Assembly (NCBI GenBank): GCA_030159075.1
Contig: BROG01000292.1
Span: 543,501-607,500, forward strand
DNA length: 64,000 nucleotides
Reading direction: 5' to 3'
DNA from: Atrina japonica
Lineage: Eukaryota > Mollusca > Bivalvia > Pterioida > Pinnidae
Under the pieces are notes generated by a model. That model saw only the letters and a list, made by a program, of their open reading frames with translations. It made no database searches and had not been told where the DNA came from. Below are positions 57,337 through 64,000 of this stretch, one piece after another (the stretch's first letter is position 1; every line of letters begins with the position of its first letter). Made by a program: the position numbers and the translations under genes.

Positions 57337-57344
57337 TATATAAA
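57258..57344. repeat. (TA)n microsatellite
   Basis: About 43 TA units with one interruption near 57330. Confidence 0.96.
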
Positions 57345-57394
57345 TTCCGGGTTGATTTCTGTTGGGGGATGGAGTCATACCAAAGACGAAAAAT

Positions 57395-57655
57395 GGTTGT
57401 GACTGTTCCTCCGCCTAACGCTCGGCATAAGACGTCAAAGTTAGATAGAGACTGAAAACCGAGGTACCCTGCCAGGATACCGTGGCACTGTGGTGGCGTC
57501 AGTCCATAGCACAGTCTAAAATTTGTAGCACTTCACCTGAAACTGGTGACATCGCATTATAAGTCAACAATTTTTGACGGGACATAAAACATCACTCCAA
57601 CCCCCCCCCCCCCCCCCGGAAAAAAAAAAAAAAAACAAAAAAAAAAAAAAACAAA
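57395..57655 (+). mobile_element. decayed SINE followed by C and A homopolymers
   Basis: TAGAGACTGAAAACCGAGGT, ACTTCACCTGAAACTGGTGA and TTTTTGACGGGACATAAAAC follow the order of the tRNA-derived SINE family with many changes. A run of 17 C and A-rich tracts follows at 57601-57655. Confidence 0.6.
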
Positions 57656-58227
57656 AACGTGACTGTCATTTTGTGATACATGAGGCGACAACCTATGTAG
57701 AGATAACTTGTGTCAGATCCCATTATATTTAGAAAACAAAATATGTTACACTTAAAAGTGTCATGCTGCAGTGGATACCAAATTAAACATTTGGAATATA
57801 CTAAAAGGACACTCGTGTTCTTACGTATTGTACAAACAAATTATGTACTTGTCATTTGAGATTTAAATTGGAAAATTACTATAATTGATAAACTTAATCA
57901 GATGTAAACAGCATGTACAAATGTATAGTGTATTAGTGCTGGAAGAACAAAATTGTTTTAGTTATTTTCGACTTGGCAGACATACACTAAACTGGGTAAT
58001 TTTCTTGATGTACAATTAATGCGAATAGGTGAATTTTATTTGTGACTAAACTAGGGTTATGAAAAATTAGGATATGTGTTTTAAAGCGATATAAGCTGTC
58101 GTAGGTGAAAAATTTTACATGCCCATTTTATGTTATATTCTATCTCATATATATATTTCAAAGAGACCATCTGGTGGCTAGAATAACAAATTCATGTGTA
58201 AAAGTGCAACAATCTTGCCAAACGTAA
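57656..58227. other. unassigned AT-rich sequence
   Basis: No coding signal or repeat was recognised. Confidence 0.4.
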
Positions 58228-58510
58228 CCCTGTCAACGTTCCGCAAATTTTACGGTCGGTATAATAGTCTTGTTTGCGACAACTCTGTTTCACTAAGTGA
58301 AATGTTGAGTTGCCTTTTCGTTGGCGGTTGTTGAGACGTCTGTACCAATTGTGACGAGGATACACTCCTCACTTGTTTTATTGGACTTGACTGTGGACTC
58401 ACGGCGGGTGTGACCGGTCGACAGGGGATGCTTACTACTCCATGGCACCTGATCCCACCTCTTGGTTTCCAGAGGTCCGTGTTTGTCCATTTTTACCGGA
58501 TTTGTATCAA
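58228..58510 (+). mobile_element. Naiad 3' end, last RT codons and tail
   Basis: It starts in GTCAACGTTCCGCAAATTTT (the FRKFYGRYN region) and carries the full tail to ACCGGATTTGTATCAATTTT. The usual final TTTATACTTTGGTATCTGA is missing, so this copy is truncated at both ends. It is close in sequence to the 50.1-50.4 kb tail. Confidence 0.85.
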
Positions 58511-59460
58511 TTTTTATATTAGTTATATTTGTCCACCATTACTTTGAGCATTGCAAATTAACTTTTGTCAATTTTTTACGAAGATTACCGAGTGACTATT
58601 AAACACGTGATTTTTGCAGTTAATATACATTCTATTATTTTATTCTTTGTGTTTATTTTCGTACATTATCTTTTCATACCTAAATCAGGCAAAATTGGTC
58701 TTTTTCAAAACATTCGTTTCTGAAATTGTCCACGTGCCGGGTATATCGGGTGATTTCGACCCATTTTTAACTCGTCCCATCTCATTTTCGGCTTTATTAT
58801 TCTTTGATCATGAACTGCTCAACTCCACTGGACATGGCGGAACGATTGTAAAGCATGTAGTACCCATAGTTGTCACAGTTATATTGTTTTTTTAATTTTG
58901 TCAATGGGTACGGGATTGTGTTGATTGTTTGTTTAAATGTTGTTACACGTGCCGACACGATTCATTCATTTATGAATACTATGAATAAATCAAAAGTTAT
59001 GTTATGATAGATGTCATGAACATGACCACACAAGCGATTTGTTTCATTTAACTTTACTAAAAGGTATCATTAAGCATAATGATTATCCATTTTCGTATTT
59101 TTAGAGAATTAATTTAGAAACATTGAATGTCCTCATGTTTCCAATGTTCCATATAATTTATCATTCCCACGACACAAATCGTTTGAACCCACAAGTGTGG
59201 TTTATAAGTATTATGTACCTAATCATAATGCAACTTTGCAAATAAGATTACAAGTAAGATACATGGTTACTAGTTAATTAAAGTTGTTACGTCCTCTGAT
59301 AAGTGATGAAACAGTGGAACATAAAACAAATGATGCTGATGTGTTTCTTTTTTTTTATTTCGATCATAGGACCTATCATTTATTGTGTACCGACGTTGTA
59401 TAGAAAAGATAAAAAATCTAATGTTATAAAGTATGTTCTCTTGGGGTGCTAAAAAATAAC
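58511..59460. other. unassigned sequence
   Basis: A 93-aa plus-strand open frame at 58614-58895 is hydrophobic at both ends but has no recognisable family. I do not call it a gene. Confidence 0.4.
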
Positions 59461-59468
59461 ATTGTAAT

Positions 59469-59951
59469 TTGTGGTCCCTGTTCTCGTTCTTCACGAATTG
59501 CACAATGGACATGATCGCAAGACTAGGTCTAAATTTTGTCAGGCTTGACATTAAATACCATTACACCAAATCATGTAGCAAGTGTTCCACATGGGGAGCA
59601 TGGGGCCACCTTGACACATATTCTGACACATTCCCTCAAGGTAAGGCCTACAGAAACCGACCCAAACAAGGGACTCCATATATATACCAAGACATGGTCG
59701 GATATGTCTATGAACAGTTGTGCATCACATCAGAACAGACAAACAACGCTTCACGTCTTGAACATCATACATTTGATGGAAAGTGGCTGGTTCGACCCTC
59801 AAAACCCCAACAAATGAATCTAGTGAGGACGAAATACCTGTCTGAAGACCATGCATCATTCGGACATCCTATCCAAGTCACCTCAAGCTCAAGACAATCA
59901 CTATTTCCATGGTGGCCGATACAGAATGCCAAAGTGCAATCATACCCTTAA
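59469..59951 (+). pseudogene. Gypsy gag/pre-protease region
   Basis: The frame has a CSKC zinc-knuckle-like start, then LEHHTFDGKWLVRPSKPQQM, a segment that precedes the protease in this group. It leaves the element's frame at about 59880. The true start is not determined. Confidence 0.6.
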
Positions 59952-60030
59952 GATCAGCAAACAACCTTGGTATAACTGAAAAGGATCTCCTCCAAGTCAA
60001 AGTGATGCGTGAAGATATAAGTACGACCTT
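59885..60030 (+). pseudogene. Gypsy aspartic protease fragment with altered active site
   Basis: LKTITISMVADTECQSAIIP and LRSANNLGITEKDLLQVKV match the retrotransposon protease N-terminus, where the active-site triplet is D-T-G. Here it reads D-T-E (59918-59926), which should abolish activity. A frameshift follows. Confidence 0.72.
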
Positions 60031-60559
60031 GGTGTAATTGGAACAGTCGCAGTTAGCATTACGACTGAAGACAGTTCCAGCAAGGCCGTGAATCTAGTGA
60101 TTTGGACACTGTCTGAAGACGTTCCAAGTCCCATTCATCATTTACTGTGTTCCACCTCAAGCTCAAGATCGCTTTTGGACAATCTCATGGTGGCCGATAC
60201 CATGCAATCATACCCTTAAAGATCAAAAGCCTTGTCCTTTGCAGATGGAAGATATAAGTACACCTTGACTAGGAACTTTATGGCATTCAGTGTAATGGTC
60301 TTCAATATTCATATCACTGAGAAGTTCCAGCAAGGCCGTGTTCACACGTTTACTGTGTTATGTCTCAGATACCAAACTGTCCCTATTTTTTTTGCAGGGA
60401 AGCTATACTCCCAGTGTCCCCAGTGTTACGACGGTACAATCTACATATATTGCTGAATCCATGGAAAACTCTGAGGAAGTGTCCTGCTCTTGTACCAGAC
60501 CCATTCTAATCCACCTCCTGTTCCGACAACTTTACCTCCACCACAGAGGAACATGTAAA

Positions 60560-61162
60560 GTCCCTAAAAGAATTACTCCTTGATTACTACAGCGCTACAA
60601 CTTTTGTCTGCGAAGATAAACCTTTGTCGCTTAAGAAGTGTTAATCCCTCTAACTCCACATCGATCCTGATGCCAGACCGGTAGCCGTCCACAACCCAGC
60701 ACCCGTTCCAATCCACTTGCAGGATAAACGTTAACCGATCTTGAGAGGGATGTCCGCATTTGCGTTCTCGAACGAGTAGTCCAAACACACCTACAACTTG
60801 GTGTCCCCGTATGGTAGTAACTAGCAAAGCCAATGATACTCCAAGGCGGACAGTAGACCTACAATCACAAAACCGACATTCTGTAGGAGGAACACATCAC
60901 GTTCCAAGTCCCATTCATCTTGCTGACTGTGTGTGTCCCCCAAGGCATAAAAGCTGACTTACGCTTTGAATGTGTACCACGCAGTACATATTTGTGAAGA
61001 AGACCGCCATTTCACGACATTCATCACACCATGGGGTCGCTACTGGTATAAGGTGGCTCCACAGGGATTCACAACCAGCTTACAAAGAACGCTTTGATGC
61101 TATAATATCAAATCTCAAAAACAAGATTGACCCTGACATGCCTGGCTACCGACTGGTCTGTT
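60560..61162 (+). pseudogene. Gypsy reverse transcriptase fragments
   Basis: EEHVKSLKELLLDYYSATTF, then LHIDPDARPVAVHNPAPVPI and TWCPRMVVTSKANDTPRRTV with QNRHSVGGTHHVPSP, are in successive frames. FTTFITPWGRYWYKVAPQGF at about 61008-61068 follows. The catalytic Y-x-DD region is missing; the sequence passes from the PQGF block and NLKNKID to a stop at 61160. Confidence 0.8.
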
Positions 61163-61291
61163 GACGAATTTGGATTCGTTTTTTATGCAATAGTATTGTT
61201 AGTGTTCCAGTAAAACCCTCTACCCGCTGTAATGACGACTGGAAACTTTGTCTGGTAGATAGCAGATTCACATACCCAGCCGGGAGCAGGT

Positions 61292-61798
61292 ATGCACCTA
61301 TTGAAGGAAGACAAGGCATTGGCTGTCGTGTATGTACTCCACCAAACACGTTACTGTGTTCTAGGGTGGAGAGACCTCCTTGTTGTAACTGACCATAATC
61401 TACTACTCCAGATTCTGAACAATAGATCACTCACAGACATCCATAACAGACGACTTCTCAACCTCAAAGAGAAAACTCTGGGATACAGGTTCAGAATCAT
61501 ACATGTGTCGGACAGAAAGAACATTGGACCAGATGCTTCAAGGCACCCGGTTGGACCAACAAATAGTCTGCACTTGCCAGGTGAAGCGGCAGAACTTGAT
61601 TCCTTTGTTAACATCACTGATTATTACCATGACATAATCACCAGTCGATGTGCACATACAGATAATAATGACACAGCTAATGCCACCTCATCAATTGCTG
61701 CTGCCACTAGTGTACTGAATGCTGTTATCACAGTTGTTACTTGGGACATGGTCCGTGAGACCACAACATTAGAGCATCTCATCTCATCAGGCAGCTAG
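61292..61798 (+). pseudogene. Gypsy RNase H domain
   Basis: KALAVVYVLHQTRYCVLGWR, DLLVVTDHNLLLQILNNRSL, LNLKEKTLGYRFRIIHVSDR and KNIGPDASRHP form the Ty3/Gypsy RNase H in the usual order. The first part, before the internal Met at 61292, is truncated. The C-terminal 80 residues are a Thr/Ala/Asn-rich linker before integrase, which is absent. Confidence 0.88.
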
Positions 61799-61800
61799 AG

Positions 61801-62814
61801 AAAGGAAAGGGTTTCCCGAAGATATAAACTAAAAGAAATCTTAATTAGTGAATTCAGATACATTTGTTTGAAAGTGTGATAAAACTTTATGCATTCAGTT
61901 TTACTTTGTCAAACAGACTAACAGGTCCTGCAATATAGACTTATTTTTCTGAAAAAAACTATTAATTCATTCTATTTTTTATCTCGTTCTGTAAAAAGAT
62001 TTCTCCGGGGGGACAATTACTAATCATTTACTGTATTGTTTATAGATTTCAGGTATCAGTTATCCTTGCAATTGAAAATAAACCTTGGAGGATGTTGACT
62101 CTCATTTCGACTTAATATCAATTATTTTAATATGTGTATGATTTTATTGATTATCTCCATTTTTTTAATCGTTGATGCATTCACCTGATGTGTTTTACCT
62201 GTAAATACGCGAAGTTGGTTTTGTGCAAGAATTGTTTCAAAATGTGATTTTTTTTATTTAAGACTGCAAACAGGAGGTGGGCATGTTTTCTTTCATAATG
62301 TCAGTTTGTTTTTTAAAACCACTCACGTGATATTGTTGAAACTGTATAGAAACTAGAGTAAAAAATCCGCAAATATGTGTTTATTGTTTGTTTGTTTTTT
62401 AAGGGGGGTGGGGGGCAGATCGGTTGAAAATTTCAACCAGAGTGAGTCAAAATATGTACCAGAAGGTACCCTTATTTGAAAATATTTCACTCCAGAACTA
62501 CTGTATATATTGAAAAAGAACCATATCGTATCTTAGAGATCTACATGGGTGTATGATTCAAGTTTGTGTTTTGATTTTTAAAAGCAATTACTTATATTTT
62601 TTCACTTGATACAAAGACCCAACTGATATGAAGCTGTATGCTGTTTTCAGATCCCTGTGCCCCTTTTGTGTAATTCTACATAGGTATTTTCTATATTTTG
62701 TCATGTTGTTGGTTATTTAAAAATAATAAAAGTCACTGCAAAAACGTAACATGTTTTTAAAAAGCTTTTGTTTGTATGTCAAAAAAAAAATAAGTCAAAT
62801 TTATTGAATATAAA
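61801..62814. other. unassigned AT-rich sequence
   Basis: No coding signal, integrase or LTR was recognised after the RNase H stop. Confidence 0.45.
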
Positions 62815-63595
62815 AATTTCAGATACCAAAGTATAAATCAATAGAATGTCCAGGACATAGATACAAATCCGGTAAAAATGGACAAACACGGACCTCTGGA
62901 AACCAAGAGGTGGGATCAGGTGCCATGGAGGAGTAAGCATCCCATGTCGACCGGTCACACCCGCCGTGAGTCCACAGTCAAGTCCAGTGAAACAAATGAT
63001 GAGTGTATCCTCGTCACAATTGGTACAGACGTCTCAACAACCGCCAACGAAAAGGCAATTCAACATTTCACTTAGTGAAACAGAGTAGTCGCAAACAAGA
63101 CTATTATACCGACCGTAAAATTTGCGGAACGTTGACATTAAACGCGGTTTTCGATATCCCTGTGTCAATAATTTGTCAGTGAGTAGTTTACATCTGTATA
63201 TGAAATCTGCATATGTTGTGCACGCCCTGGCATATCGGATCATTTGTGAAATATAAACTCCATATGCGGGTGACTGAGAGATATTACTACTTCAATGTGG
63301 AAAATTCACGATGGGAAAGCCGAAATCGTCGCGTTTGTCGTATAGCTTAGTTGCTAATTTCCCGTCTGTGTTTATATTAAATCAAATGTCTAAGTATGAA
63401 GCGTGTGTGCTTGATTCTGTTGTATCTTTAATTTCTAGTTCGCTGGGATATATCGCATTGACATATGTATGAAAATTGTCATTATTAATTGACAAAACGT
63501 CGTCGATATATCTAAATGTCAAATTAAAGGACACCGCTAACTTTTTCTTCTTTTGATTCAGCAGTTTCTGAATGAAACTTCTTGAATCAAATTTG
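62815..63595 (-). mobile_element. Naiad-type PLE, subfamily 1, 5'-truncated
   Basis: On the minus strand this runs from FIQKLLNQKKKKLAVSFNLT and FRYIDDVLSINNDNFHTYVN (63567-63460), with a break at about 63380, through QMIRYARACTTYADFIYR (63243 onward) and FRKFYGRYN, to a complete tail ending TTTATACTTTGGTATCTGAA at about 62818. It is one of the least mutated copies in the window. Confidence 0.88.
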
Positions 63596-63609
63596 TCGAA
63601 TTTGAACAA
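63382..63609 (-). pseudogene. Naiad RT palm fragment with YIDD
   Basis: An open fragment with the intact FRYIDDVLSINNDNFHTYVN box and SYLDI, truncated at the element's 5' junction (about 63595). Confidence 0.85.
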
Positions 63610-64000
63610 GATAACGTCAGAACAAAATTGTGACTATCCTAGGGACCTTGGCCATATCATGTCCTTACGTCGTGTATGTGAACACAGCTTTAACCTGATA
63701 TTTTGCATTATAATTTATGAAATTAGATGTAATTTGCTACAACATTTGTACTCAAGTCAATTTTGAAATACATACGGAATTACATTCAAGTATATGCAAT
63801 TTGCCTGTACAAAAATATTCCACATCGAAGTTCATTGTATTAGATGTAATTTGCGTATACATTTTACGCACTTCGGTTGTGAAAGATAAACGAAATACCC
63901 TCCAAGTATACAATTTGCGCATGAATAGATTAATATCACTGCGTGTCATATTGTAAATCTAAGTGTGTCAGGTTTTTCAAAAGTATCCCTTACATCTCCG
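63600..64000. other. unassigned sequence with a short internal repeat
   Basis: ATTAGATGTAATTTGC occurs at 63724 and 63840, and related CAAGTATA..CAATTTGC at 63787 and 63904, spaced by about 117 bp. This suggests two diverged copies of a ~117-bp unit. No gene was seen. Confidence 0.45.

Larger units (their letters stand above)
59469..61800 (+). mobile_element. decayed Ty3/Gypsy LTR retrotransposon, internal region
   Basis: The order of readable pieces is that of gag-pol. A pre-protease region (59469-59951, HTFDGKWLVRPSKP) leads into an aspartic protease (from about 59885, MVADTECQSAIIPLRSANNL), RT (60560-61160) and RNase H (61292-61560). Frameshifts separate all pieces. A duplicated ~80-bp segment with CACCTCAAGCTCAAGA and GGTGGCCGATAC occurs at 59880 and 60150. 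No LTRs were recognised on either side. Confidence 0.82.

Noticed and set aside
58614..58895. 93-aa hydrophobic plus-strand ORF as a small membrane protein gene
   Set aside because: It has no recognisable family, no splice or promoter context, and AT-rich sequence readily gives hydrophobic frames. Left unassigned.
62878..63075. 65-aa ORF beginning MDKHGPLETKRWDQVPWRS, seen repeatedly in the window
   Set aside because: It is the antisense translation of the conserved Naiad 3' tail; it recurs only because the tail recurs, and it is broken in many copies.

Overview
The window looks like a stretch of a bivalve mollusc genome. It is AT-rich, intron-bearing and gene-poor, dense in microsatellites and minisatellites, and full of broken retroelements. 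The host assignment is an inference from element content. The most abundant element is a Penelope-like retroelement of the permuted (N-terminal GIY-YIG) Naiad type, a group known to be common in invertebrates including clams. There are also tRNA-derived SINEs and palindromic repeats of a style I associate with bivalves.

Only two host genes can be supported. (1) On the minus strand, a major facilitator superfamily transporter is assembled from three coding exons (20952-20811, 11254-11048, 10592-9550). All junctions are phase 1 and the product is about 463 aa. It resembles the nodulin-like/NFD4-like group of MFS proteins. Its 9.6-kb intron holds a Tx1/L1-like LINE, which is itself interrupted by a Naiad 3' tail. 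(2) On the plus strand, from 38691 to 47336, there is a gene for a small secreted acidic peptide. It has a signal-peptide exon, a 54-nt exon, and then a series of micro-exons (12, 30, 12, 12 and 36 nt, perhaps one more of 9 nt) before a 38-nt terminal exon with an in-frame stop. Every junction is phase 1 and every internal exon is a multiple of three. The three 12-nt exons sit in recognisably duplicated intron sequence. This is the architecture of a micro-exon gene, in which skipping any exon keeps the frame. I regard it as the most interesting object here.

Layout. 0.05-1 kb: 3' end of a LINE. 1.4-2.3 kb: decayed Naiad. 2.5-5.15 kb: 32/64-bp minisatellite split by a SINE. 5.2-9.5 kb: unassigned sequence with simple repeats and a 38-bp tandem array. 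9.5-21 kb: transporter gene, its intron LINE, a mariner relic and a Naiad fragment. 22.3-27.6 kb: nested and inverted Naiad copies. 27.6-29.7 kb: large inverted-repeat element with minisatellite arms. 29.7-32.2 kb: unassigned. 32.2-38.3 kb: SINE and three Naiad blocks. 38.3-38.36 kb: perfect 30-bp palindrome. 38.7-47.4 kb: micro-exon gene, with a Naiad copy in an intron. 47.7-51.5 kb: the most complete Naiad copy, a candidate exon and a chimeric Naiad. 51.5-58 kb: SINEs, a dispersed noncoding repeat, minisatellites and homopolymers. 58.2-58.5 kb: Naiad tail. 59.5-61.8 kb: decayed Ty3/Gypsy gag-pol. 62.8-63.6 kb: 5'-truncated Naiad.

No intact transposase or reverse transcriptase was found; all element ORFs carry frameshifts, stops or truncations. 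Exon boundaries were read by eye from GT/AG signals, reading phase and protein continuity, without transcript data.
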